In this document: positions 53,306 through 64,000 of the stretch, one piece after another
How the letters are laid out: each line of letters opens with the position of its first letter
How positions within the stretch are numbered: position 1 is the stretch's first letter
DNA from: Sphingomonas insulae
Lineage (GTDB): Bacteria > Pseudomonadota > Alphaproteobacteria > Sphingomonadales > Sphingomonadaceae
DNA length: 64,000 nt
Direction: 5' to 3'
Assembly: GCF_010450875.1 (NCBI RefSeq)
Contig: NZ_CP048422.1
Coordinates: 427,001-491,000, forward strand
The notes under the pieces: generated by a model
Databases searched by the model: none
Told to the model about the DNA's origin: nothing
What the model saw: only the letters and a program-made list of their open reading frames with translations
Position numbers and translations under genes: made by a program

Positions 53306-54564
53306 TCAACCGCGGACCTGCCCCGTACCGCGGCCGATCCATTTGTAGGTCGTCAGCCCTTCCAGCGCGACCGGGCCACGGGCGTGGAGGCGGCCGGTGG
53401 CGATGCCGATTTCCGCGCCCAGACCGAATTCGCCGCCGTCGGCGAACTGGGTGGAGGCGTTCCACAGCACGATCGCGCTGTCGACGCCGGCGAGGAAGCG
53501 TTCGGCGATCGCCGCATCCGCCGCGACGATCGCGTCGGTATGGTGCGAGCCGTGGCGGGCGATATGGGCCATCGCGCCATCGACGCCGTCGACCAGCGCG
53601 ACCGAGGCGATGGCGTCGAGATATTCGGTATCCCAATCCTCCGGACCGGCCGCCGCCACCCCGGCGAGCGACACCGTCGCAGCATCGCCGCGGATTTCGC
53701 AACCGGCCGCCGCGAGCGCGGCAACCAGCGCCCGACCATGCGGATAGGCACGGTCGATCAGCAACGTCTCCATCGATCCGCAGATACCGGTCCGGCGCAT
53801 CTTGGCATCGACGACGACCCGGGCAGCCATGTCCGGGTCGGCGGACGCATCGACATAGACGTGGTTGATGCCGTCCAGATGGGCGAGCACCGGCACGCGC
53901 GCCTCGGCCTGGACACGGGCGACGAGGCTCTTGCCGCCGCGCGGTATGATGAGGTCGATCGCGCCATCGGCGGCGAGCATAGCGCCCACGGCGGCGCGGT
54001 CGGTGGTCGGCACCAGCTGCACGGCGTCGGCGGGCAGGCCCGCATCCGCGAAGCCGGCGGCGAGCGCGGCGTGGATCGCCCGGTTGCTGTGCACCGCCTC
54101 AGACCCGCCCCGCAGGATCGCGGCATTGCCGGCCATGACGCACAGCACGCCGGCGTCGGCGGTGACGTTCGGTCGCGATTCGTAGACGATGCCGATGACG
54201 CCGATCGGCACGCGCACGCGGGACAGCCGGAGGCCGTTCGGCCGTTCGACGCGGTCGATCGTCTGGCCGACCGGGTCGGGAAGCCCCGCGACAGCATCGA
54301 CGCCGGCCGCCATGCCGGCGACCCGGGCGGATCGAGCCGCAGGCGATCGAGCAATGCAGCGCCAAGGCCGCGCGCTTCGCCGGCCGCCATGTCGCGGGCG
54401 TTGGCGGCGAGAATATCCCCTTCCGCCCCGCGCAGCCGGGCGGCGGCGGCGCGCAGGCCCGCCGCCTTCGCCGCGGTGGGCAGGCCGGCTAGCGTGCGCG
54501 CGGCGTGCCGGGCCCGGCGGCCGATATCGGCGATCATTTCGGTCGGATTGTCAGCGTCGGCCAT
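53306..54564 (-). pseudogene. proA: Glutamate-5-semialdehyde dehydrogenase ProA, reading frame broken
   Basis: ProA, the second enzyme of proline synthesis. The N-terminal part (ATG 54564, [18 protein letters not shown]) runs to about 54337, and the rest (from about 54320, [14 protein letters not shown] to VRG) is in another frame. At 54320-54337 the sequence reads CTCGATCCGCCCGGG on the minus strand; one missing base would give [13 protein letters not shown], the family sequence, and a 419-residue product. The catalytic Cys in [12 protein letters not shown] and other motifs downstream are intact. Either a genuine frameshift or an assembly/sequencing error in a GC run. If genuine, the strain needs another ProA or proline. 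Confidence 0.88.
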
Positions 54565-54626
54565 ACGGATCGTTACCATAGCGAAGCCACTCGCGCCATG
54601 ATCGAAGGGTTGCTAGGCTGCCCGAC

Positions 54627-55703
54627 ATGTCGGGGGATATCACAGCAGCAGCGGACCTCATCACCGGCGCGCTGGGCGCGCGGACGGTGGAGCCGCATGC
54701 CGGGGAAGGGACGGGTCACGCGCATGATGGCTTGTGCCTCAATTGCGGAACGCGGCTGATCGGGGCGCATTGCCATGCCTGCGGGCAGTCGGGGCATGTC
54801 CATCGATCGATCGGCGCGATCGGGCATGAGATCGCCCACGGCGTGTTCCATTTCGAAGGCAAGATCTGGCGCACGCTGCCCATGCTGCTGTGGCGGCCCG
54901 GCGACCTGACCCGCCGCTATGTCGCCGGCGAACGTGCGCGCTTCGTCTCGCCGCTGGCGCTGTTCCTGTTCACCGTGTTCCTGATGTTCGCGACGATCAG
55001 TGCGCTGGGCGGCGACATCACCGAGGCGGTGTCGCGCGACCGGCTGAACAGCAACCTCATCAGCGCCGTCGGCGCGGTCGACAAGGTGCAGAAGAGCCTG
55101 GAGAAAAGCCAGGCCCAGCGCGCCGCGCTGGTCGCCGCCAACCGGTCGACGAAGGATGTCGATGCCGAGATCGCATCGCTGCAGACCGCGATCGCCGCGC
55201 TGAAGCGGACGCAGGCGGGGGGCAAGCGCGATGACGACACCCAATTCACGCTGACCAATGCCAAGACCGGCTGGGCGGCGCTGGACCATGGCCTGGCCAA
55301 GGCGAACGACAATCCCGGACTGGCGCTCTACAAGCTGCAGACGAGCGCGTACAAATACAGTTGGCTGCTGATCCCGATCTCGACGCCGTTCGTGGCGCTG
55401 CTCTTCCTGTGGCGGCGGCGCTTCACGCTGTACGATCATGCGATCTTCGTGACGTACAGCCTGGCGTTCATGATGCTGATGGTCATCACGCTGATGCTGG
55501 TCGGCGTGGCCGGCGTCCCCGGAGGGTGGATCGTGCTCGCGGTCTTTGCGGTGCCGCCGCTGCACATGTTCCGGCAGCTGCGCGGCGCCTATTCGCTGCG
55601 CAAGCGATCGGCATTGTGGCGGACGGTGGTGCTGCTGGTGTTCGCCTGGACGGCGCTGCTCGCGTTCGTCCTGCTGCTGACCCTGCATGGGCTGACCGAC
55701 TGA
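54627..55703 (+). CDS. DUF3667-type membrane protein with zinc ribbon
   Basis: A 358-residue protein. N-terminal zinc-ribbon CLNCGTRLIGAHCHACGQ (two CxxC pairs) is followed by two membrane regions: segments near residues 110-130 and three C-terminal ones (about 245-355). Between them is a soluble coiled-coil-like part, DKVQKSLEKSQAQRAAL. This layout is that of DUF3667 proteins, whose function is unknown. ATG 54627. It is divergent from proA across 62 bp. Confidence 0.8.
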   Translation: MSGDITAAADLITGALGARTVEPHAGEGTGHAHDGLCLNCGTRLIGAHCHACGQSGHVHRSIGAIGHEIAHGVFHFEGKIWRTLPMLLWRPGDLTRRYVAGERARFVSPLALFLFTVFLMFATISALGGDITEAVSRDRLNSNLISAVGAVDKVQKSLEKSQAQRAALVAANRSTKDVDAEIASLQTAIAALKRTQAGGKRDDDTQFTLTNAKTGWAALDHGLAKANDNPGLALYKLQTSAYKYSWLLIPISTPFVALLFLWRRRFTLYDHAIFVTYSLAFMMLMVITLMLVGVAGVPGGWIVLAVFAVPPLHMFRQLRGAYSLRKRSALWRTVVLLVFAWTALLAFVLLLTLHGLTD

Positions 55704-55929
55704 ACGGCAGCACTGAAAGTCACGAAAGTCTCACTCCTGCGGCCGGCGGGCCACGGCGAGCGGCGGCACCTTGCGACGATCACCTGCGTGCCCCGGATCA
55801 CGGCCCGACACGAGCGATCGCAACCTTCCACGTCCGGACCAGATAGGACAGCGGCGTCTCGACAGCGGCGCAAGTCCTTGAAGCGACGGCGCTACATCGC
55901 CTGCCGCCGCCCAAGTGATCCAACAGCGG

Positions 55930-56310
55930 CTAGCAGGGGTAGGTCCGGCTGAGCACCTTGGCATAGCCCTGCTTGAGCGGAAGCTTCTTGTCAGCAGGCG
56001 ACAATGCGTCGAGGCCGCCGAGCATCTGGAGGATGCCGATCTTTTCACCATCGGGCATGCAGGCGATCGGCGGCTTGCCGGCGGCCTGGCGCGCCGCGCC
56101 CTCGGCCCGGAGTTCGCGGGTCGCCGCATCGGCCTCCGCCTTCAGTACCTGATAATCAGGGTTGGTCAGCGCGGTGAACGGGTTGGCGCGAAGCGGTGCG
56201 GCCTTGGCGAGGAAGGTGCCGACGGTCATCGCCGCAGAGGCGGACGTTGCGGCGGCAAGCGACAATGCGCCCATCACAAAACAGCGGGCGATCAGGGATT
56301 TACGCGACAT
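55930..56310 (-). CDS. Small exported protein, Rap1a/Tai-like or unknown
   Basis: A 126-residue periplasmic protein. Signal peptide about 1-28 (CFVMGALSLAAATSASA). The mature part has two Cys (IACMPDG and the C-terminal TYPC), a pattern that recalls Rap1a/Tai immunity proteins of type VI secretion, but other Cys-pair proteins look similar and no type VI gene is near. The start is ATG 56310, with GGAG nine bases upstream. It lies between DUF3667 (convergent) and ftsH. I regard the immunity assignment as weak. Confidence 0.55.
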   Translation of the reverse strand: MSRKSLIARCFVMGALSLAAATSASAAMTVGTFLAKAAPLRANPFTALTNPDYQVLKAEADAATRELRAEGAARQAAGKPPIACMPDGEKIGILQMLGGLDALSPADKKLPLKQGYAKVLSRTYPC

Positions 56311-56399
56311 CGGCGACACTCCGGATGGAATGCCGCCGATTAGTCGATCGTCGCTGACGGGGTGATGAACCGCCCCGTCGGCTGAGGTTAAGGCCAGGG

Positions 56400-58379
<1,980 letters not shown>

Positions 58380-58578
58380 GTGGCCAAGATAAGCGCACCG
58401 GGGTTAATGGCAATGGAACGGACCTGCGGATTCGTCAGCGCCGACGACGATTCAGGGCGGTTCGGCGGCGCCGAGCGCGTCCGACGCCGGCAGCACGGTC
58501 CGCAACGCCTGCGCGGCACCCTGACCGAGGCGGATTCCAGGCCGGATTCCGGGGCGGCTTTCCCGCGGCGGCGGGCGG

Positions 58579-59592
58579 TCAGGCCGGGCGGCGCGCAGGC
58601 GCCGGGCGGAAGCGCCATTCGGTCGCGTGCGGGCTGACGACGACGCCCGCCTGGGTCGCGCGGCGGCCGGTCGCGAGCGCGTCGAGCAGCGGTTCGACGT
58701 TGGCCGATTCGCTCCATTTGGGCGCGGCGATGCCGGCGGTGTCGATCACCAGTCCGATGGCGCGGCGGGCGAGGCGACGGGTGAGTTCGCGCGGCAGGCC
58801 GGCGACGTCGATGCGGACCGTCCCACCGGCGACGGAGGCGCGGGTGGTCCAGAGCCATTCGACGATCGCACGGACATCCTCGTCCGCCTCCGCCAGCGCG
58901 GCTGCCGAACGGGCGATCTGCGGTGGTCCGAGCCATTCGTTGGCATCGAGCAGCCGGCGGAAGCGGGTGCGATCGTGCGCGGGATCGTGATTGGAGGGAT
59001 CATCGACGAACGGCACCTCGGCACGGCGGACGATCGCACGCAGTTCGGCGCGGCGCCATTCGAGCAGCGGGCGAATCACCGTGACCGTACCGCTCATCGT
59101 ACGCGGGCGAACCCCGGCAAGGCCCGCGATGCCCGATCCGCGCGCGGCCCGCATCAGGAAGGTTTCGGCCTGATCGTCGATGTGATGCGCGGTCGCCAGC
59201 GCGCCGGCATCGATCGTGCGGGCGTACCCGGCGAGCAGCGCGTAGCGAACCTGGCGCGCCGCCGCCTGGATGCTGGCGCCGGCGATCGGTTCGACGGGCA
59301 CGAGCGTGGCGTGCGGCACGCCCAGGCGGGCGCAATGGCCGGCGACCATCGCCGCCTCTGCCGCGGCATCGGCGCGCAACCGGTGATCCACCGTGGCGGC
59401 GTGGATGTGGCCGGGAAAGGCGGTGGCGGCCAGCGTCAGCATCGCCATGCTGTCGGGACCGCCCGACACGGCGCACAGCACCACGCCCCGGGGATCATGC
59501 CCCAGGGTGCGGATCAGGTCGTGACGGAAACGCTCGGCCTGCTGGGCCAGCGGTTCACTTGCACTTGGCGGCGGTACGGCCCTTCTCGACAT
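58579..59592 (-). CDS. tilS: tRNA(Ile)-lysidine synthase TilS
   Basis: A 337-residue tRNA modification enzyme that makes lysidine at the wobble base of the AUA-reading tRNA. N-terminal ATP pyrophosphatase motif SGGPDS (43-48), followed by AATVDHRLR, ATAHHIDDQAETFLMR and PLLEWRRAELRAIV. The C-terminal substrate domain is short and divergent. ATG 59592 overlaps the end of cpoB by 38 bp; a shorter start could exist but would remove only non-conserved residues. Confidence 0.92.
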   Translation of the reverse strand: MSRRAVPPPSASEPLAQQAERFRHDLIRTLGHDPRGVVLCAVSGGPDSMAMLTLAATAFPGHIHAATVDHRLRADAAAEAAMVAGHCARLGVPHATLVPVEPIAGASIQAAARQVRYALLAGYARTIDAGALATAHHIDDQAETFLMRAARGSGIAGLAGVRPRTMSGTVTVIRPLLEWRRAELRAIVRRAEVPFVDDPSNHDPAHDRTRFRRLLDANEWLGPPQIARSAAALAEADEDVRAIVEWLWTTRASVAGGTVRIDVAGLPRELTRRLARRAIGLVIDTAGIAAPKWSESANVEPLLDALATGRRATQAGVVVSPHATEWRFRPAPARRPA

Positions 59593-60532
59593 CGGCCTTC
59601 ATCTGTCCGGAAACCTTGGCACCGTAAACGTCGGTGAGTTCGCCGTATACCTTGCAGGCGTCGGCGGGCTTGTTGAGCTTCATCAGCGCCTGGGCGAGAT
59701 AATAGAGGCTGTCGGGCGCGCGTTCGCCGTCCGGCATCTTCTTGTAATTGTCGTAGAAGGCCATCGAGGCGAGGCTGGGCTTGCCCTCGTCGAGATAGGC
59801 GCGGCCAAGCAGGTTCTGCGCATAGCTGGCGCGGCGATGCTTGGGATAGGCGGCGACCATCTTCTTCAGCTGCGCTTCCGCCTGCGGATATTGCTTCGCC
59901 GCCCACAGGCGATAGCCGTAGAGATATTCATCCTCCGGCGTGTCGCCGGTCGCAGGCTTGTCGACCCTGGTCGCGGAGGCCGGCTCCGCATCGTCCGCGC
60001 CGTCGACGGCGGCCACCGGGGTCGCGACGGGCCGGGTGGCGGCGGTGCCACGCGCCGGCGTGCGGGACGGGCGGGTCGCACCGCTTGCCGCCTCGTCCTC
60101 GCCCAGCCGGGTGGCGGGGAGCGGGGTGGAGGCAGGCGTGGTCGCCAGCGCCGGCGTCGCGGCGAGGCCGGACAGCTTTGCATCCGTGCTGCGCTTGTAG
60201 GCGTCGAACTGGTCCTGCAACTGGCGGACCTTGTAGCCGGTCTGTTCGATCTGGTCGGTCATGCCGGCCATCTGCTGTTCCAGCGCGGTGACGCGGCTGG
60301 TCAGGTCGGCGACGGCGCTGGTGGCAGGGCTGCCGCCGACGGCCTGCGGCGCATCGGGACGCGTGATCTCGGGCTGGAGGTACTGGCCGGCGCCGCCGGG
60401 AAACACCTTGCGCTGCACCGCGCGCATTTCGCTTTCGAGCTTGCCGACGCGGCCCTCGACGTTGCTCTGCGCCAAGGCGGCGGCGGGAACCAGGATAGTG
60501 GCGGCGACGAGCGCCCAGATGATCGTACGCAT
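59555..60532 (-). CDS. cpoB: Tol-Pal system protein CpoB (YbgF)
   Basis: A 325-residue periplasmic protein that coordinates Tol-Pal and peptidoglycan synthase at division. Signal peptide (MRTIIWALVAATILVPAAALAQ), an N-terminal coiled-coil part (about 70-110), an Ala/Thr-rich linker (about 115-200), and C-terminal tetratricopeptide repeats (about 200-325: YLYGYRLWAAKQYPQAEAQL, YPKHRRASYAQNLLGRAYLD, APDSLYYLAQALMKLN). ATG 60532 is preferred over a GTG four codons upstream because it gives a proper signal peptide. Its end overlaps tilS. Confidence 0.9.
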   Translation of the reverse strand: MRTIIWALVAATILVPAAALAQSNVEGRVGKLESEMRAVQRKVFPGGAGQYLQPEITRPDAPQAVGGSPATSAVADLTSRVTALEQQMAGMTDQIEQTGYKVRQLQDQFDAYKRSTDAKLSGLAATPALATTPASTPLPATRLGEDEAASGATRPSRTPARGTAATRPVATPVAAVDGADDAEPASATRVDKPATGDTPEDEYLYGYRLWAAKQYPQAEAQLKKMVAAYPKHRRASYAQNLLGRAYLDEGKPSLASMAFYDNYKKMPDGERAPDSLYYLAQALMKLNKPADACKVYGELTDVYGAKVSGQMKADVEKGRTAAKCK

Positions 60533-60608
60533 GGTCTTAGGCACCCCCCGGCGCGTGGTTGGTTAACGAGGCGCCGTCATAGCTGCATCCGCCCACCTGT
60601 CGCCAGCC

Positions 60609-61571
60609 TTAAGGCGCGGACGAATTTCCGGTCGGCGCAGGATCCTGCGCCGACTGGAGGTTGGCACGCTGGGTCTCGCTGAGCGGCGCCCGGCCCGAAC
60701 GCCCCGCGGTTCGCGCGGCCGTGCCCCGCGATGCGGTGCGGGCGGTCGTCGGGGTAGCGGCGGGCGAGGCGGTGGGCGCAGGCTGTCCCGCCAGGCGCGC
60801 GGCGATGGCCTCGCCGCTGACACGGACGTCCTTGATCGCACGCGATCCATCGCCCAGCGGCGGGATCGACGAGCCGTTGAGCGTCACCGCCAGCTTGTCC
60901 GGGCGACCGACGTTGATCATCGGATCCTTCGCGCCGGCCGGCACCTCGAACCGCTCGCCCGGCTTCATCGTGCCGAGGTACAGCGTCTTGTTGTCGGCAT
61001 CGTAGACGCGCAGCCAGACGTCGTCGCTGGCGGTCAGCACCACCTGGCCACCCGTCGGTGCCGCCGGGGTGGCCGCAGGGGTCGGCGTGGGTGCGATGGT
61101 CTGTGCCACGACGCTGTCGCCGGTGGCGGTCGTACCGTTGCCTGGCTGGAACAGGTTGGTGCCGTACCACAGGCCGACCAGGATCAGGACGGCGAGCGCG
61201 ATGCCGACACCGAGAACCGCCACGCCGCGGGACGGCACGCGCGCCGGATCGGCGGTTTCATACGGCACATATTCGGGGCGACGCGGTCCCAGCCGGTCGA
61301 GGTCGCGGCGCACGTCCTGCGCGACGACCACCTCGTCGACGCCAACGGCGCGGGCATAGGCCTTGGCAAAGCCCATGGCATAGGTCGGGGACGGCAATGC
61401 GGCATAATCGCCCGTTTCCAGCGCCTCGAGATGGCGCTGCGGCACGCGCGTGCGGGCGGCGACCTCCGCCAAACTCAGTCCCCTGCTTTCCCGCGCATCG
61501 CGCAACCGGTCCCCCGGCCGGGCCGGGGGTACGGAATTCGGGTTGGGCTGGCCGGGATCGACCTCGTCCAT
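60609..61571 (-). CDS. RodZ-like HTH membrane protein
   Basis: A 320-residue protein with an N-terminal helix-turn-helix domain of the RodZ type (DARESRGLSLAEVAARTRVP and LEALETGDYAALPSPTYAMGFAKAYARAVG), one transmembrane segment (about 118-137), a low-complexity linker, and a C-terminal DUF4115 domain (GGQVVLTASDDVWLRVYDAD). This is the RodZ arrangement, linked to cell shape and MreB. ATG 61571 has GGAG seven bases upstream. It is directly upstream of cpoB in the same direction. Confidence 0.85.
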   Translation of the reverse strand: MDEVDPGQPNPNSVPPARPGDRLRDARESRGLSLAEVAARTRVPQRHLEALETGDYAALPSPTYAMGFAKAYARAVGVDEVVVAQDVRRDLDRLGPRRPEYVPYETADPARVPSRGVAVLGVGIALAVLILVGLWYGTNLFQPGNGTTATGDSVVAQTIAPTPTPAATPAAPTGGQVVLTASDDVWLRVYDADNKTLYLGTMKPGERFEVPAGAKDPMINVGRPDKLAVTLNGSSIPPLGDGSRAIKDVRVSGEAIAARLAGQPAPTASPAATPTTARTASRGTAARTAGRSGRAPLSETQRANLQSAQDPAPTGNSSAP

Positions 61572-61669
61572 TCGTATCTCCAAGGGAGTGCTGCGGATCG
61601 CTGACGGTGGCGACATTCCCCGATGCCTTGCTGCAAGTCAACGTGGCCGCAGCCCGGTTGAACGGCGTT

Positions 61670-63943
61670 TCAGGCCAGATCGACGCCGCTCTGCACCGCC
61701 CAGTCGGTCAGCGCGCCCCGCATGTCGCGCGGTGGCCGCGCGATGAGATCGGCGACGAACGCCCGGCAGGCGGCATGATCGAGGCTGCGGACCATCGCCT
61801 TGATCGGACCGATCGCGGCCGGCGTGATCGAGAGGCGATCGATGCCGAGGCCGATCAGCGCCATCGCCTCCACCGGCCGTCCGCCCATCTCGCCGCAGAC
61901 GCCGAGGTCGACCCCCGCCGCACGACACGGGGCGACGACCCGCGCGAGGAAGCGCAGGATCGACGGGCTGAGCCAGTCGTACCGCTCGGCGAGCCGCGGG
62001 TTGGCGCGATCCGCGGCGAACAGGAATTGCGTCAGGTCGTTGGTGCCGACCGACAGGAAGTCGATGTCGGGCAGCAGCAGGTCGAGCTGTTCGGCGAGCG
62101 CGGGCACCTCCAGCATCGCCCCGTAGCGGACGTCGAGCGGCAGGCGGCGACCGCGCGCCGCGAGCCATGCCCGCTGCGCTTCGAACAGCGCCTTCGCCTC
62201 GGCGAACTCCCACGCTTCCGACACCATCGGGAACATGACGTTGAGCGTGCGCCCCGCCGCCGCCTCGATCAGCGCGCGCGCCTGCACCTTCATCAGGCCG
62301 TCACGGTCGAGCGCCAGGCGCAGCGCGCGCCAGCCCATCGCCGGGTTCTCTTCGTCGGCATCCGCCTTGTTGAGATAGGGCAGCGCCTTGTCGCCGCCGA
62401 TGTCGACGGTGCGGAAGATCACCGGACGATCCCCCGCGGCGTCCAGCACCTCCTTGTACAACCGCTGCTGGCGTTCGCGCTGCGGCAGCGTCGCCGAGAC
62501 GAGGAACTGGAATTCGGTCCGGAACAGGCCGATGCCGTCGGCGCCGGTGACATCGAGCGCCGCGACGTCGTCGCGCAGCCCGGCATTGACCATCAGCGTG
62601 ATGCGCTGGCCGTCCTTCGTCACCGGCGGCACGTCGCGCAGCGCGGCGAAGGCGGCCTTGCGCTTCTGGCGGAGCGCCAGCTTCGCCTCGAACGCCTCCT
62701 CCATGCCCGACGAGGGCCGGACGAAGACGTTGCCCGCGACCGAATCGAGCAGCAGCAGGTCGCCCTCGGCGATCAGGCGGCGCACGTCGCGGACGCGGCC
62801 GAGTACCGGCACGCCCATCGCGCGGGCAACGATGGTGACGTGCGCGGTCAGCGACCCTTCCTCGAGGATCACCCCCTTCAGCCGCCGCTTGTCGTATTCG
62901 AGGAGTTCGGCGGGACCAAGGTTACGAGCGATCAGGATCGTATCCTGGCGCAGCCCCATCTGCGCCGCGGTCCCCATCTGGCCCGAGACGATGCGCAGCA
63001 GCCGGTTCGCCAGATCCTCGAGGTCGTGCATCCGGTCGGCGAGCAGCGGATCGTCGATCTGGCGCATGCGCTGGCGGGTGCGCTGCTGCACGCGCTCGAT
63101 CGCCGCCTCCGCGGTCAGGCCGCTGTCGATCGCCTCGTTGATCCGCCGCCCCCAGCCTTCGTCGTAGGCGAACATCTTGTAGGTCTGCAGCACCTCCTCA
63201 TGCTCGCCGCCGACGCCAAACTCCGCCTCGCGCGTCATCCGGTCGATCTGTTCGCGCATCTTGTCGAAGGCGGCGTAGACGCGGTGGCGCTCCGCGTCGG
63301 TATCCTCGGCCACGGTGTGTTCGACGACGATGCGCGGCTGGTGGAATACGGCATAGCCCGACCCCATGCCCTCCACCAGCTTCTGGCCGAGCAGGCGGAC
63401 CGCGGCGGTCGACTGCGGCCGGTTCTCGCCGGTCTGCCCTGTGTCGATCAGGCCGGCGTTGGCGATCAGTTCGGACAGCACCATCGCGACCGTCTGCAAC
63501 GCCTCGATCTCGACGTCCTGATATTTGCGCTGTTCGCTATGCTGCACGGCGAGCACGCCGACCGCCCGTTCGCGGCGGATGATCGGAACGCCGGCGAAGC
63601 TGTGATAGCGTTCCTCGCCCGTTTCGGGCTTGTAGGCGAAATCGGGGTGGCTTGCGGCTTCGTCGAGGTTGAGCACCTCGACATCCTCGGCGATCGTGCC
63701 GACGAGGCCCTCGCCAAGCGCTAGCTTGGTGACGTGCACCGCCGCCTGGTCGAGGCCGCGGGTGGCGAACAGTTCCAGCACCCCCTCGCGCAGCAGATAG
63801 ATCGAGCAGACCTCGCTATCCATCGCCTCGGCGATGATGCCGACGACGGCGTTCAGCTTGGCCTGCGCCGGGTTGCGCCCGGCCATGACGTCGTGGAGAC
63901 GGGTGAGGATTTCGCGAGCGGAGGCGGCGGCGGACACGGGCAT
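61670..63943 (-). CDS. ptsP: Phosphoenolpyruvate-protein phosphotransferase PtsP (EI-Ntr)
   Basis: A 757-residue enzyme I of the nitrogen PTS. An N-terminal GAF domain (about 10-165, EVCSIYLLREGVLELFATRG, LGEGLVGTIAEDVEVLN) is followed by the EI domains: the phosphorylated His region EEGSLTAHVTIVARAM, then DGIGLFRTEFQFL, DIGGDKALPYL, and the PEP-binding C-terminal part with GTNDLTQFLFAADR. The GAF domain, which in relatives senses glutamine or redox state, distinguishes it from the sugar PTS enzyme I. ATG 63943. Only 57 bases of sequence remain upstream. Confidence 0.95.
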   Translation of the reverse strand: MPVSAAASAREILTRLHDVMAGRNPAQAKLNAVVGIIAEAMDSEVCSIYLLREGVLELFATRGLDQAAVHVTKLALGEGLVGTIAEDVEVLNLDEAASHPDFAYKPETGEERYHSFAGVPIIRRERAVGVLAVQHSEQRKYQDVEIEALQTVAMVLSELIANAGLIDTGQTGENRPQSTAAVRLLGQKLVEGMGSGYAVFHQPRIVVEHTVAEDTDAERHRVYAAFDKMREQIDRMTREAEFGVGGEHEEVLQTYKMFAYDEGWGRRINEAIDSGLTAEAAIERVQQRTRQRMRQIDDPLLADRMHDLEDLANRLLRIVSGQMGTAAQMGLRQDTILIARNLGPAELLEYDKRRLKGVILEEGSLTAHVTIVARAMGVPVLGRVRDVRRLIAEGDLLLLDSVAGNVFVRPSSGMEEAFEAKLALRQKRKAAFAALRDVPPVTKDGQRITLMVNAGLRDDVAALDVTGADGIGLFRTEFQFLVSATLPQRERQQRLYKEVLDAAGDRPVIFRTVDIGGDKALPYLNKADADEENPAMGWRALRLALDRDGLMKVQARALIEAAAGRTLNVMFPMVSEAWEFAEAKALFEAQRAWLAARGRRLPLDVRYGAMLEVPALAEQLDLLLPDIDFLSVGTNDLTQFLFAADRANPRLAERYDWLSPSILRFLARVVAPCRAAGVDLGVCGEMGGRPVEAMALIGLGIDRLSITPAAIGPIKAMVRSLDHAACRAFVADLIARPPRDMRGALTDWAVQSGVDLA

Positions 63944-64000
63944 AAGCGTTAGCTATCAGACGCCAGCGCCGAGTGCCACGCAACAAAAGGCGCGCGATGG

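Noticed and set aside
53306..54564. Programmed frameshift in proA
   Set aside because: There is no slippery heptamer or known case in ProA; a simple one-base deletion or sequencing error explains the break better.

Overview
The window is one contiguous chromosomal segment of a high-GC alphaproteobacterium, most likely a Sphingomonas or close relative. The evidence is the Caulobacter/Xanthomonas-type TonB-dependent receptor, the alphaproteobacterial UxaC form with an HGH motif, the paired radical SAM / UdgX proteins, the large share of exported Tat or lipoprotein hydrolases, and a core gene order (proA-nadD-rsfS-rlmH-envC-ctpA; cpoB-tilS-ftsH) seen in sphingomonads. The species assignment is inference. 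I see no rRNA, tRNA, CRISPR array, phage or insertion sequence.

Layout. (1) 1-1259: end of a tyrosine/homogentisate operon (hmgA 3' end, maiA, Rieske protein), coupled by GTGA overlaps. (2) 1299-5949: mixed genes: alpha/beta hydrolase, gamma-carbonic anhydrase-like protein, MarR-like regulator, exported unknown, M20 peptidase, small unknown. (3) 5996-30586: a pectin/hexuronate utilisation region of about 25 kb. A TonB-dependent receptor with a coupled esterase, an exported cupin, a minus-strand block uxaC-kduI-kduD-kdgK-carboxylesterase, a LacI regulator, and a plus-strand block uxaA-uxuB-hydratase-ExuT-like transporter-giant LamG/toroid protein-DUF885 lipoprotein-GH130. (4) 30636-39607: mutY, serine hydrolase and nudC as a coupled operon, then divergently a DciA-like gene, two DsbA-like genes and smc. 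(5) 39611-43307: a small protein, then radical SAM protein, hemerythrin and DUF4130-UdgX fusion. (6) 43553-48087: aldo/keto reductase, DedA, membrane proteins, coq7. (7) 48112-54564: dsbB, ctpA, envC, rlmH, rsfS, nadD with an embedded parDE-like toxin-antitoxin pair, and a proA reading frame broken by one missing base. (8) 54627-63943: DUF3667 protein, small exported protein, ftsH, tilS, cpoB, rodZ-like gene and ptsP.

How the uronate genes fit together: oligouronides would enter through the TonB-dependent receptor, be de-esterified and cleaved in the periplasm, and cross the inner membrane through the ExuT-like carrier. Unsaturated units go through KduI and KduD to 2-keto-3-deoxygluconate (KDG); saturated hexuronates go through UxaC, a UxuB-type reductase and UxaA to KDG; KdgK makes KDPG. 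The KDPG aldolase and the pectate lyases or polygalacturonases are not in the window. Four near-identical 14-bp LacI-type palindromes (10162, 17636, 18824, 21774) sit in front of the receptor/cupin pair, uxaC, lacI/uxaA and the hydratase, and probably make these blocks one regulon.

The points most worth a second look are that operator set, the unassigned 1256-residue exported protein, the radical SAM-hemerythrin-UdgX cluster, the toxin-antitoxin pair coupled to nadD, the proA frameshift, and rlmH, whose natural start position reads ATC.
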